Positions 1 through 8,668 of a DNA stretch of 64,000 nt are shown in pieces (within the stretch, counting starts at the first letter, position 1; each line of letters starts with the position of its first letter). This DNA is from Lichenicoccus roseus (GTDB lineage Bacteria > Pseudomonadota > Alphaproteobacteria > Acetobacterales > Acetobacteraceae). The position numbers and the translations under genes were made by a program. The notes under the pieces were generated by a model. It searched no databases. It was given only the letters and a program-made list of their open reading frames with translations, and was not told the DNA's origin. The stretch spans positions 1-64,000 of the forward strand of contig NZ_VCDI01000006.1 in the NCBI RefSeq assembly GCF_005844085.1, in the 5' to 3' direction.

Positions 1-73
1 GACCTTCTCGCCACAAGATTGCGCCAATTACTTCACCGCAGCCGGATATGAACCAGACTGATCGGATTCCGCT

Positions 74-2422
74 CTAGGGGCGCGCTTCCGGCTCGCGGTG
101 CGGCTGCCAGCTCTTCAGCCGCAGCGCGTTGAGCACCACGCTGACACTGCTCAACGCCATCGCGCCGCCCGCCACCGCGGGGCTCAGGAAGCCGGACATC
201 GCCAGCGGGATGCCGACGAGGTTGTAGGCGAACGCACAGAACAGCCCCTGGCGTATCCGCGAGGCGATCAGGCCGGCGATCTCGATGGTATCCGCCACCA
301 GGCCCGGATCGCTGCGCATCAGGGTGATGCCGGCCGCCTCGATGGCGGCATCGGTGCCGCGCCCCATGGCGATGCCGAGATCCGCCGCCGCCAGCGCCGG
401 GGCATCGTTGAGGCCGTCGCCGACCATCGCTACAGAGGGCCGCTCGCTGCCGCGCACCTCGCGCTGCAGGGCCTGGACCGCGCCGGCCTTGTCCTCGGGA
501 GAGACGTCCGCCAGCATCCGGTCGATCCCGGCGGCATCGGCAACCCGTCGCGCGGCGCCCTCGCCGTCCCCGGTCAGCATCACCGACATGATCCCCATGG
601 CGCGCAGCCGCTCCGTCGCGACCGCCGCTCCGGGGCGGACCCGGTCGGAGAAGCCCAGCACGCCCAGGATCGTGCCACCGGCACGGCTGCCACGCTCGGC
701 CGATGTCCGCTCCGCCAGGAATGACACCGTACCCCCCTCGGCATCGATCCGGTCAGCCTCCTCGGCCATCTCGCCGCGCACCACCAGCCCCTCGGCCGCC
801 ATCATCCGGCGGTTGCCCAACAGCAGCGAGCGGCCGGAGACCCGCGCCGTCACACCTCGCCCGGGCACTGCGACAAAGCGCTCGGAGGGCAGCGGGGCGG
901 CATGGCCCGAAGAAGCACGCACCGCCTCGGCCAGCGGATGCTCGCTGCCCGCCTGCATCGCCGCCGCCAGCGACAGCAGTTCGGCGGCCTGCTCGTAGTT
1001 GCCGTGGCCCCCCACCGGGACCACGCAGTCCAGCACCGGGCGTCCCTCGGTCAGGGTCCCGGTCTTGTCGAAGGCGACGATGCCGATGCCGCGCGCCCGC
1101 TCGATCGCGGCGGCGTCGCGGATCAGGATGCCGGCCCGCGCCGCCGCTCCGATCCCCGCCACCAGCGCCGCCGGGGTGGCCAGGCCGAGCGCGCAGGGAC
1201 AGGCGATCACCAGCACCGAGACCGCATCGAGCAGCGCCAGCGCAATCCGCCCGGTGTCGATCCACCAGGCCAGGAAGGTCAGCCCCGCCAGCACCAGCAC
1301 CACCGGCACGAACACCGCGCTCACCCGGTCGACCAGGCGCTGCACCGGGGCGCGCGACGCCTGGGCGCTCTCGATCAGCCGCACGATGCCGGCGAGCCGG
1401 GTCTCGGCGCCGATGGCGGTGGTGGCGATCACCAGGCGTCCATCGACCGCGAGGCTGCCGGCGATCACCCGCTCGCCACGCGCCTTGGCGACCGGACGGC
1501 TCTCCCCTGTGAGCAGCTGTTCATCGACCAGGCTCTCGCCATCCCGCACCAGTCCGTCGGCGGCGATGCGGCCGCCGGGACGCACGACCAGCTGGTCGCC
1601 CACCTGGATCTCGGCTAGCGGCACCTCCTGCTCCTGTCCGGTGGCGGCATCGAGCCGCAAGGCCGTATCCGGGCGCAGCGCGGTCAGCGCACGGACCGAG
1701 TTCGCCGCCCGTCGGCGGGCGCCGCGCTCCAGCCACTTGCCGAACAGGATGAAGGTGATGATCAGTGCCGAACTCTCGTAATAGAGCCGATCCGAGCCGC
1801 GCAGCAGCGATACCGTGCTGAGGCCCCAGGCGGCGCTCGAGCCAAGCGCGACAAGCAGATCCATGTTGCCGCTGGCATGCCGCACCGCAGCGGCGCCGGC
1901 GCGGTAGAACCGCCAGCCGAGCCAGAACTGCACCGGGGTGGCGAGCAGGAATTGCAGCCAGCCGGGCAGCATCATGCGCGCCGCAAGGCTGTCCTGGTGC
2001 AGCAGGCTTGCTCCGACATGCAGCAGCATCGCAACCAGCAGCGGCGCCGACAGCAGGCAGGCCAGCAGCAGGTGCAGGCGCTCGCGATGGTCCAGCAATG
2101 CCGCCTCGGCATCCTCCCCGGACGCTTCGGGAGGCAGCAGGCGGCCGCCATATCCAGCCTTCTGCACGGCGTCCTGCAGGCGGGCGGCAAGGGCGGCCTC
2201 GTCTTCGCCACGGCCGGCGCTGACCGACACCCGCGCGTGCTCGGTGGCGAGGTTGACGGCGACCGACAGCACCCCGTCGACGTGGGAGAGAGCGCGTTCG
2301 ACGCGTCCCGCGCAGGAGGCGCAGGTCATGCCGTCGATCGCGAGATCGACGATGCGCGTCCGGGAGCCCCCAACCCCGTCCATCGCCCCTTCAGGCGGGG
2401 CAGGTATCTCCATGCCGTCCAT
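74..2422 (-). CDS. copA: Copper-exporting P1B-type ATPase
   Basis: A 782-residue inner-membrane pump that uses ATP to export Cu(I) from the cytoplasm. One N-terminal HMA metal-binding domain carries GMTCASC (Cys34, Cys37). It is followed by hydrophobic helices, the intramembrane CPC metal site (Cys408 to Cys410), the phosphorylation motif DKTGT (Asp452), the SEHPLAE motif of P1B pumps and the hinge GDGLNDAPAL. Length and domain order are normal for bacterial CopA. The ATG at 2422 is chosen because a GAGGGA sequence lies about 9 nt upstream; a second ATG lies three codons in. It is divergent from a copper chaperone gene, so the two are probably induced together by copper. Silver transport is also possible for this family, but CPC favours Cu(I). 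Confidence 0.96.
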   Translation of the reverse strand: MDGMEIPAPPEGAMDGVGGSRTRIVDLAIDGMTCASCAGRVERALSHVDGVLSVAVNLATEHARVSVSAGRGEDEAALAARLQDAVQKAGYGGRLLPPEASGEDAEAALLDHRERLHLLLACLLSAPLLVAMLLHVGASLLHQDSLAARMMLPGWLQFLLATPVQFWLGWRFYRAGAAAVRHASGNMDLLVALGSSAAWGLSTVSLLRGSDRLYYESSALIITFILFGKWLERGARRRAANSVRALTALRPDTALRLDAATGQEQEVPLAEIQVGDQLVVRPGGRIAADGLVRDGESLVDEQLLTGESRPVAKARGERVIAGSLAVDGRLVIATTAIGAETRLAGIVRLIESAQASRAPVQRLVDRVSAVFVPVVLVLAGLTFLAWWIDTGRIALALLDAVSVLVIACPCALGLATPAALVAGIGAAARAGILIRDAAAIERARGIGIVAFDKTGTLTEGRPVLDCVVPVGGHGNYEQAAELLSLAAAMQAGSEHPLAEAVRASSGHAAPLPSERFVAVPGRGVTARVSGRSLLLGNRRMMAAEGLVVRGEMAEEADRIDAEGGTVSFLAERTSAERGSRAGGTILGVLGFSDRVRPGAAVATERLRAMGIMSVMLTGDGEGAARRVADAAGIDRMLADVSPEDKAGAVQALQREVRGSERPSVAMVGDGLNDAPALAAADLGIAMGRGTDAAIEAAGITLMRSDPGLVADTIEIAGLIASRIRQGLFCAFAYNLVGIPLAMSGFLSPAVAGGAMALSSVSVVLNALRLKSWQPHREPEARP

Positions 2423-2522
2423 TCGCCCATCTCCCTCGACGCATCCGGCCTCCTATATAGGCGGTCCCGGACAAGCACCGGAAATGTTCAGACGGAGCGG
2501 GCTGCCGCGCAGGGAGACGGAT
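2423..2522. promoter_or_regulatory. Divergent copA/copZ promoter region with a palindrome
   Basis: The 100 bp between the divergent copper genes contains a perfect 10-bp palindrome, CCTATATAGG, at 2452-2461. Its TATATA core could act as a -10 element on either strand. No convincing CueR, CopY or CsoR operator was seen, so the regulator is not identified. The role is inferred from position and symmetry only. Confidence 0.35.
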
Positions 2523-2729
2523 ATGGGCGAAACCTTGGAGAGCCGGATGCAGGTCGAGGGCATGACCTGCGAGCACTGTGTGCGGGCGGTGACCGGAGCG
2601 GCCAGCCGGGTGCCCGGCGTCGCGCGGCCGCGGGTCGAACTCGCGACCGGCATGCTCAGCTGGCATGGCGACGCCGACCATGCTGCAGTGCGGCAAGCAA
2701 TCGAAGAAGAGGGCTATCGAGTTCGTTAG
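2523..2729 (+). CDS. copZ: Copper chaperone, HMA domain (CopZ-like)
   Basis: A 68-residue cytosolic protein made of a single heavy-metal-associated domain with the Cu(I) site GMTCEHC near residues 13-19. Chaperones of this type hand Cu(I) to CopA or to a copper sensor. The ATG at 2523 is preceded by an AGGGAGA ribosome binding site. The small size is standard for CopZ. Its divergent neighbour is the copA-type ATPase, which supports the assignment. Confidence 0.9.
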   Translation: MGETLESRMQVEGMTCEHCVRAVTGAASRVPGVARPRVELATGMLSWHGDADHAAVRQAIEEEGYRVR

Positions 2730-2942
2730 CGCAGTCGCGTTGTTACTAGTGTGACAGGGAAAGATCGCATCAATTCAGGTCTGGACTGAACTATCCAGTC
2801 CGATAATTCGGCGGCTCATGCTTCGGGAATGCTTGCAGTCAGGCCAGGGAGCTTTATCTTTCTTCCCGGGCCGTCCCGACCTGACCGGGCCAGGGCGGCA
2901 TCCAACTCACAGACAGGGCCAACCCTGCCGCGGGCGGAGACG

Positions 2943-3179
2943 ATGAAGACTAGTTTGCCGAAGACCACCGCGGCCAAGCGTGCGCTGTCCGCGTTCCATA
3001 GCAGCCAGGCCGGTGCGGACCGGATGTCCGAGGATCTGTTGTTTCTGGAGAACTGGGAGAGCGATCCCGCGCCAGGAACGGCTGCCGTCCTGCGGATCGG
3101 CCAGATCAGGCGCTCCAATCCGGCGCTTGCTGCGGAGATCCGGCGCGAACTCCTGGATCTGCGACCAAGGCGAGGCTGA
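2943..3179 (+). CDS. Small hypothetical protein
   Basis: A possible 78-residue soluble protein, basic at its N-terminus, with an acidic central stretch and an Arg-rich C-terminus. No family is recognised. The ATG at 2943 follows GGGCGGAGACG, a fair ribosome binding site; the frame stays open further upstream to 2829. It converges on trpF with a 15-nt gap. An overlapping long frame exists on the opposite strand (2816-3397), so coding status is not certain. I prefer this strand because of the ribosome binding site and because it ends just before the trpF stop. Confidence 0.42.
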   Translation: MKTSLPKTTAAKRALSAFHSSQAGADRMSEDLLFLENWESDPAPGTAAVLRIGQIRRSNPALAAEIRRELLDLRPRRG

Positions 3180-3194
3180 CCGAACCAGGTCTCC

Positions 3195-3818
3195 TCAGTC
3201 GGGTACCCGGGCCGCAGCCAGGAAAGCCGCAATTTGGTTCGGGTCCTTGCGGCCAGGCTCGGACTCGACGCCAGACGACACGTCGACCGCAGGCGCTCCG
3301 GTAATGCGGATGGCTTCGGCGACGTTGGAGGGGTCGAGGCCACCGGCGAGCATCCACGGCCCGGGAGCCCGCCATCCCGCCAGCATCTGCCAGTCAAGCT
3401 TCGTCGCGTTACCGCCGGGACGGCTCGCCCCCTCGGGTGGCAGGCTCTCGATCAGCATACGATCGCACCGGGCGTGACCTGGCAGATCGGCCGGCGTCCG
3501 CACGCCGCAGGCCACCCACACCGGCAGTCCGAAACGGGCCCGGATCGCTGCGGCGCGCCCGGCGCCGGCATAGATCTGCAGGGCGTCGAGCGGCACCCGG
3601 TCCAGGCAACGCCGGATCTCGTCGTCTTCCGGCTGCACGAACAGCCCGACCCGGCCCGGGCCACCCGCCTGCCGCCTGGACAGAACGGCCGCGCGCTCCG
3701 GCGTGACGGCCCGCGGTGACTTCGCGAAGAACACGAAGCCGACCCAGTCGGCGCCGTGCCCGGTTGCGGCATCGAAGCCGGCCTCGTCGTTCAGGCCACA
3801 GATCTTGACCTGGATCAC
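3195..3818 (-). CDS. trpF: Phosphoribosylanthranilate isomerase
   Basis: A 207-residue TIM-barrel enzyme of tryptophan synthesis that converts N-(5-phosphoribosyl)anthranilate to the 1-deoxyribulose isomer. The N-terminal VKICG motif with the catalytic Cys is at residues 4-8. The C-terminal catalytic Asp sits in AVDVSSGVE, and [10 protein letters not shown] forms the phosphate-binding loop. The start is the GTG at 3818, which overlaps the pyrF stop as GTGA, so the pair is probably translationally coupled. In many alphaproteobacteria trpF precedes trpB and trpA; those genes are not on this side here, since the next gene converges. Confidence 0.95.
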   Translation of the reverse strand: MIQVKICGLNDEAGFDAATGHGADWVGFVFFAKSPRAVTPERAAVLSRRQAGGPGRVGLFVQPEDDEIRRCLDRVPLDALQIYAGAGRAAAIRARFGLPVWVACGVRTPADLPGHARCDRMLIESLPPEGASRPGGNATKLDWQMLAGWRAPGPWMLAGGLDPSNVAEAIRITGAPAVDVSSGVESEPGRKDPNQIAAFLAAARVPD

Positions 3819-4513
3819 GCCAGTTCCGCGGCGATGGCGGCAGCGGCGGCGGCAGGATCGGCGGCGCGGGTGATCGGGCGGCCCACCACGATCCAGTCGG
3901 CACCGGCTGCGGCCGCCTGGCGCGGAGTCATCACCCGCTTCTGGTCGCCGATCTCGACACCGGCCGGTCGCACGCCAGGTACCACCAGCACCGGTGCCGC
4001 GCCGAGCGCATCGCGCAGCATGGTGACTTCGTGCGGGGAGCAGACCAGCCCGTCGGCACCGGCGCCCAGCGCCAGGCGCGCCAGCCGCATCACCTGCTGG
4101 CGCGGTCCGCCGGCGATGCCGGTCTCGTGCAGCGCCTCGGCATCCAGGCTGGTCAGCACGGTCACCGCCAGCAGCAGCGGACGCACCGGCATGGCGTCGC
4201 ACTCGATGCGCGCCGCCTCGATCATCGCTCTGCCCCCGGAGGCGTGCACGGTCAGCATCGCGGCCCGCACCGGCGCCAGGCTGCGCATGGCGCCGGCCAC
4301 CGTGTTGGGGATGTCGTGCAGCTTCAGGTCAAGGAACAGGGCGGCATCGTCGGCGACCTGCCGGACCGCCGGGAGACCATTGGCATAGGCGAATTCGAGG
4401 CCGAGCTTGATGGCCCCCGCATGCGGCCCGACCGCCCGTGCCCAGCGCGTGGCTTCCTGGATATCCGCGGTATCGAGGGCGGCGATGAGCCCGGTGCGAC
4501 GAGCGCCGGCCAT
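3815..4513 (-). CDS. pyrF: Orotidine 5'-phosphate decarboxylase
   Basis: A 232-residue TIM-barrel enzyme that decarboxylates OMP to UMP, the last step of pyrimidine synthesis. The catalytic DxKxxD array is visible as [11 protein letters not shown], with Asp62, Lys64 and Asp67. The C-terminal phosphate loop is IVVGRPIT. Length matches the short bacterial PyrF class. It sits between the LapA-like gene (6-nt gap) and trpF (GTGA overlap), forming a lapA-pyrF-trpF operon, a common arrangement in alphaproteobacteria. Confidence 0.96.
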   Translation of the reverse strand: MAGARRTGLIAALDTADIQEATRWARAVGPHAGAIKLGLEFAYANGLPAVRQVADDAALFLDLKLHDIPNTVAGAMRSLAPVRAAMLTVHASGGRAMIEAARIECDAMPVRPLLLAVTVLTSLDAEALHETGIAGGPRQQVMRLARLALGAGADGLVCSPHEVTMLRDALGAAPVLVVPGVRPAGVEIGDQKRVMTPRQAAAAGADWIVVGRPITRAADPAAAAAAIAAELA

Positions 4514-4519
4514 CCCGGC

Positions 4520-4894
4520 TCAGAACGCCGAGGGCGGCTGCGTCACCGGCAGGTAGGTGGTGCTTCCCGGCTGGCCGTGCGGGGCCAGGGAGGCCTGGGC
4601 GGCGAGTTGGGCATTCGAATTGGCGAGCTGCTGGCGCAGGTCGACGACCTGCGTCTCGAGGCTTCGTATGGTGCTTTCAGCCCGTCTTGCCCGCCGGCGC
4701 TGCCGCAGCTCGGCGAACCAGACCGCCAGGCCGCCGATCAGGAAGAACACCAGCGCCACGACAATCACCACCATGGCAAGGCTGGACTGGCCGCTGAAGA
4801 TGTAGGGCAGGTCGAGTGTCACGACCTGCTGGTTCACGAAGGCGAACACCACCAGGACGATCAGGAAGGGCAGCGTGACGATCAGGCGCAGCAT
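4520..4894 (-). CDS. LapA domain membrane protein
   Basis: A 124-residue inner-membrane protein with two hydrophobic segments near residues 2-22 and 38-60. A basic RRRARR stretch and a predicted coiled coil follow, and the tail is Pro/Gln-rich. This matches the LapA (DUF1049) family, which is linked to lipopolysaccharide assembly in E. coli. The ATG at 4894 is preferred over the GTG at 4912 because a GGGGAG site lies 7 nt before it. It is first in a probable operon with pyrF and trpF; the same trio is frequent in alphaproteobacteria. Confidence 0.82.
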   Translation of the reverse strand: MLRLIVTLPFLIVLVVFAFVNQQVVTLDLPYIFSGQSSLAMVVIVVALVFFLIGGLAVWFAELRQRRRARRAESTIRSLETQVVDLRQQLANSNAQLAAQASLAPHGQPGSTTYLPVTQPPSAF

Positions 4895-4928
4895 GACTGA
4901 CTCCCCGAGCACGACGGACGGATCATGC

Positions 4929-4956
4929 TCACCTGGCTGTGAAATAGGGCAGGTGA
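4929..4956. repeat. Inverted repeat upstream of the lapA-like operon
   Basis: Perfect 7-bp arms, TCACCTG and CAGGTGA, are separated by 14 nt, about 35 nt upstream of the lapA-like start. It could be an operator or part of a leader hairpin. No regulator is identified, and arms this short can arise by chance. Confidence 0.25.
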
Positions 4957-5128
4957 TGGTCCTGCATCAAGAACGCGGCACCGCATGGACGCTGCAACCC
5001 GGTCGCCGGTTCCCCCGGCAGGGGACGCGCATGCGGGAGTAGCGGGTGCTTGCGGCCACGGCGGGTTGCATGGTTTCGTTGCCTCACGAGCCCGGTCGAC
5101 CGGAGCGGGCTTTGGGCCGGAGGACCGC

Positions 5129-5425
5129 ATGAGCGAGATCGTCACGCTCGAACAGGTGCGGAATGCACGCCGCGAGGACCGCATCTGGGCGGTTATCGCG
5201 ACCACCGGGTGCCTCACGCGGGTCGCCGAGATCTATCCGACCCAGGAGGCCGCCCTGGCGGACCGCACGTGGCGCGAGCAGCAGGTGCGCGCGTACGCGC
5301 AATTCCTGCGGCTGTCGCGGCAACCGGTGCCTTCGTACAGCGTGGCGCCGATCCGGCGTGCCGACCTGCCACGGAGCTGGCGACCGCTGCCGGCGCTCGG
5401 CTTTCTGCGCGGACGCCTGAACTGA
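5129..5425 (+). CDS. Conserved-looking small hypothetical protein
   Basis: A 98-residue soluble protein, Arg-rich and without signal peptide or membrane segment. I do not recognise the family. The ATG at 5129 has a strong GGAGG site 6 nt before it, and the codon pattern is consistent with coding. The larger open frame from 4985 has no comparable start signal. It lies between the lapA-like operon (divergent) and the large glycosyltransferase gene, 87 nt upstream of the latter. Confidence 0.6.
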   Translation: MSEIVTLEQVRNARREDRIWAVIATTGCLTRVAEIYPTQEAALADRTWREQQVRAYAQFLRLSRQPVPSYSVAPIRRADLPRSWRPLPALGFLRGRLN

Positions 5426-5476
5426 GAAGCCATTAAACGGTCGTTTCTTTAGCATCATTATCAGAACTGTGTTCCG

Positions 5477-5494
5477 CCCGCGAATACTCGCGGG
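5477..5494. repeat. Hairpin-forming inverted repeat before the glycosyltransferase gene
   Basis: CCCGCGA and TCGCGGG are perfect 7-bp arms around a 4-nt loop, ending 18 nt before the ATG at 5513. There is no following T-run, so a Rho-independent terminator is unlikely. The position suggests a leader hairpin or operator. The 5426-5470 stretch just before it is clearly more AT-rich than its surroundings and may hold the promoter. Confidence 0.35.
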
Positions 5495-5512
5495 AACTTT
5501 ACCCGTTGTGTC

Positions 5513-8500
5513 ATGAACGTGCTAATTCGGCTCATCGATCCGGAACAGCATGGCGGTCGGCCCGTGAACGAATTGCGTATCGAGATCATCAAGGCCGAAG
5601 CCGCGGTGACCCCTGGCTACGAACCCGACCTGCGCCCGGCATCCTGGTCGCACTTCGATCGTGCCTGGTATCTGGGCGAATACCCGGCGGCACTGGAGCA
5701 GATGAAGGCCGCGGGCCTCGCCGATGTCGAGGCTTTCTACCGCCAGTACGGTGCGAGCCTCGGCCACTCGCCGAACCTGTATTTCGACGAAGCGTACTAC
5801 ATGGACAGCAACCCGGATGTTGCGGCCCTGGTGGCGCGCGGCACGATCGCCTCCGGTTTCTCGCACTACTGCAACGGCGGCTATCACGACCGCTCGCCGC
5901 ACTGGCTGTTCTCGGAGAGCTTCTATCTGAGCAGCAACGCCGACATCAGCCGCGGCGTGCTTGACCGACATGGCCTGCTGAATGGCTACGACCACTACCT
6001 GACCCTCGGCGACCGCGAGTTCCGTAGTGGGCACTGGTTCTTCGACCCTATGCTCTACCGCTCCAACAAGCCCGAAGAGGACCGTTCCACCGCCTCCGCC
6101 GGCGGCTCGTTCGAGCAGTTCCTGCAGGGCGGATGCATAGCCGGCACGTTCGCCAGGGTGTCGTGGTATTTTGATGCGGCCTGGTATCTGGCGACGTATC
6201 CAGAGGTCGCCGCCTGTGTCGCATCCGGCGCATATCGCTGCGCCCTGCACCATTACCTGACCAACCGGCGCCCACAGGACTATCTGCCGCTCGAGTGGTT
6301 TTCCGAGACCTACTACGCGGCGACCTATCCCGACGTGCAGGGCGCGGTGGAGAACGGCCGGTTCCGCAACACCTACGAGCATTTCATCAAGCACGGCGCC
6401 GGTGAACGCAGGCGACCGCATGCCGATATCGACCTGCTGCACTACTATCTCAGTGGACGCGTACAGGCCGATCTCGAGGGTGGCGCATTCCGGGACGCCT
6501 TCGCGCACTGGCTGTCCCGGTTGGCCACCGGCTCGCTGGGCCGCGTCGCGGAGCCGATCGCCGAGCTGCAATGCAAGCAGCTGTTCGCCCGGGCGGCCGA
6601 GGCGATGCTGCCGCAACTCGCGCGCGACGGCCTCGACTTCCGGTTGGCAGCGGGCGTTGCGCCGCTGCTGAGCGTCATCGTCGTGCTGCACAACCAGTTC
6701 GCCTTGACCATGATGGCGATGGCGTCTCCGCGCTCGAACTTCCCCGGCCCGATCGAGCTCATCCTGGTGGATTCGGGATCCTCCGACGAGACCCGCCACA
6801 TCGAGCGCCATATCGCCGGCGCAGTGCTGATCCGGTTCGCCTACAACGCCGGCTTCGTGGAGAGCTGCAACAGCGCGCTCGCGCAGGTCAGCGCGCCCGC
6901 CCTGCTCTACCTGAACAACGACCTGCTGCTCGGCATCAATGCCTGCCAGCGGGCACTCGACCGGCTGTTCTCCGAGCCCTCGATCGCGGCGGTTGGCGCC
7001 AAGTGCATACGCACCAACGGGCAACTGCAGGAAGCCGGCTCGATCATCTGGCGCGATGGCACCACCTACGGCTACCTGCGCGATGCCGACCCGAACGCGC
7101 CGGAGGCCAACTTCCTGCGCGAGGCGGATTTCTGCTCGGGCGCCTTCCTGATGTTCCGCACCGCGCTGGTCAAGCAGCTCGGCGGCTTCGACGACGACTA
7201 CCGGCCGGCCTACTACGAGGAAGCCGATCTATGCGTACGGTTGCGCAAGGCCGGCTACCGCATCCTCTACGACCCTTCGGTGGTGATCCAGCATTTCGAG
7301 TATGGCTCGGCCAACGCCGCCGCCTCGAGCCGGCTGATGCTGCGCAACCACAAGATCTTCCTGTCCAAGCACATGGACTGGCTGCGCTACCAGCACCCGC
7401 CGCGGCTGCGTAATGCCGTGCATGCGCGCTCGCCACGCCGCGGCACGGCCGCGATCGCGACGCCGCCGGGGAGCGACGACGACACTGCCGCCGGTTCCCC
7501 CGCATTGCGCATCCTGTTCATCGAGGACCGCATTCCGCTGCGCAACCTCGGCGCCGGCTATGTGCGCTCCAACGACATCATCCAGAGCATGGCGGCGCTC
7601 GGCCACCAGGTCAGCATCTTCCCGATCTACAAGGCGACGGCCAGCCCGATCGAGATCTACCGCGACATGCCGGAAACCGCCGAGGTGCTGTACGAGCGCG
7701 GCATGGAGACGCTGCCCGCCTTCATCGAGGAACGGGCGGGCTTCTTCGACATCGTCTGGATCGGCCGTACTCATAATCTTGAGCGTCTGCTGCCGATCCT
7801 GGGCGACGGCTCCAACTTCCTGCCGCAGCACGGCTTCGTGCTCGACACCGAGGCGATCGCCGCCCCGCGGACTGCCGAGCAGAACCGCGTGCTCGGCCTG
7901 CCGCAGACCGTGTCGCTCGACGAGGCGCTGAAGCGCGAGCTGCAGTGCGCCTATTTCTGCCAGAAGATAATCGCGGTGAGCGAGGCCGACGCGGCGCTGG
8001 TCAGGCGTGCCGGCCACAGCAACGTCGCCGTACTCGGCCATCTCAAGCAGCCGGCGGCGACGCCCTCGAGCTGGAGCCAACGCAGCGGCCTGTTGTTCCT
8101 CGGCGCCATCCACGATCCGAATTCGCCGAACCATGACAGCCTCGAATGGTTCATCGAACAGGTGCTGCCGCTGCTCGATAGCCGCCTCGCGCCCGGCGTG
8201 CGCTTCACCGTGGCGGGCTTCGTGCGTCGCGGCATCGACCTTTCTGCGCTGGCGCGCCACCCGCGTGTCGATCTGATCGGCGCGGTCGACGATCTCGAGG
8301 CTCTCTACGATCGTCACCGCGTGTTCGTCGCCCCGACGCGGTTCGCTGGCGGCATCCCGTTCAAGGTGCACGAGGCCGCCGCCTTTGGACTGCCGGTGGT
8401 GGCCACCCGCCTGCTTTGCGACCAGGTCGGCTGGACCGACCAGGCCGACATCATGAACGGCGGCACCGACGATCCGGCCCGCTTCGCCGACCGGGTGCTC

Positions 8501-8668
8501 AGGCTGTACGAAAATTCCGAAACCTGGAACACGGTCCGGCGTGGCGCCCTGCGCCGCCTGCTGCACGAGAACAGCCAGGCGCTCTACCTCGACAGCCTGC
8601 GGGACATCCTGCACGATACCCATGCCGGTGGATCGCCGGCATGGCAGCAAGGCATCAGGCACTCATGA
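5513..8668 (+). CDS. Repeat-containing bifunctional glycosyltransferase (GT2 plus GT4)
   Basis: A 1051-residue cytoplasmic protein with three parts. Residues 35-330 hold about six copies of a 40-50 residue repeat built on aromatic motifs such as WYLGEYP, YYMDSNPDV, WYLATYPEV and YYAATYPDV. Residues 385-640 form a GT-A glycosyltransferase family 2 domain, with SVIVVLHN, the LVDSGSSDET nucleotide-sugar site and a LNNDLLLG DxD-like segment. Residues 665-1030 form a GT-B family 4 domain that ends with a typical donor-site region (VHEAAAFGLPVVAT). Such fusions occur in polysaccharide or glycoprotein biosynthesis; the substrates cannot be read from sequence. The stop overlaps the next start as ATGA. 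Confidence 0.9.
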   Translation: MNVLIRLIDPEQHGGRPVNELRIEIIKAEAAVTPGYEPDLRPASWSHFDRAWYLGEYPAALEQMKAAGLADVEAFYRQYGASLGHSPNLYFDEAYYMDSNPDVAALVARGTIASGFSHYCNGGYHDRSPHWLFSESFYLSSNADISRGVLDRHGLLNGYDHYLTLGDREFRSGHWFFDPMLYRSNKPEEDRSTASAGGSFEQFLQGGCIAGTFARVSWYFDAAWYLATYPEVAACVASGAYRCALHHYLTNRRPQDYLPLEWFSETYYAATYPDVQGAVENGRFRNTYEHFIKHGAGERRRPHADIDLLHYYLSGRVQADLEGGAFRDAFAHWLSRLATGSLGRVAEPIAELQCKQLFARAAEAMLPQLARDGLDFRLAAGVAPLLSVIVVLHNQFALTMMAMASPRSNFPGPIELILVDSGSSDETRHIERHIAGAVLIRFAYNAGFVESCNSALAQVSAPALLYLNNDLLLGINACQRALDRLFSEPSIAAVGAKCIRTNGQLQEAGSIIWRDGTTYGYLRDADPNAPEANFLREADFCSGAFLMFRTALVKQLGGFDDDYRPAYYEEADLCVRLRKAGYRILYDPSVVIQHFEYGSANAAASSRLMLRNHKIFLSKHMDWLRYQHPPRLRNAVHARSPRRGTAAIATPPGSDDDTAAGSPALRILFIEDRIPLRNLGAGYVRSNDIIQSMAALGHQVSIFPIYKATASPIEIYRDMPETAEVLYERGMETLPAFIEERAGFFDIVWIGRTHNLERLLPILGDGSNFLPQHGFVLDTEAIAAPRTAEQNRVLGLPQTVSLDEALKRELQCAYFCQKIIAVSEADAALVRRAGHSNVAVLGHLKQPAATPSSWSQRSGLLFLGAIHDPNSPNHDSLEWFIEQVLPLLDSRLAPGVRFTVAGFVRRGIDLSALARHPRVDLIGAVDDLEALYDRHRVFVAPTRFAGGIPFKVHEAAAFGLPVVATRLLCDQVGWTDQADIMNGGTDDPARFADRVLRLYENSETWNTVRRGALRRLLHENSQALYLDSLRDILHDTHAGGSPAWQQGIRHS

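Noticed and set aside
703-1618. Long plus-strand open frames over the copper ATPase
   Set aside because: They are GC-driven antisense shadows with Arg/Pro/Ala-rich translations and no family features; the minus-strand CopA is unambiguous.
2816-3397. A 193-codon minus-strand frame overlapping trpF and the small hypothetical
   Set aside because: It overlaps the 3' end of trpF in another frame, is Arg/Ser-rich, and lacks a ribosome binding site.
5435-5446. AAACGGTCGTTT hairpin as a terminator after the small gene at 5129
   Set aside because: The stem is only 5 bp with a 2-nt loop and the following tract is CTTTAG rather than a T-run.
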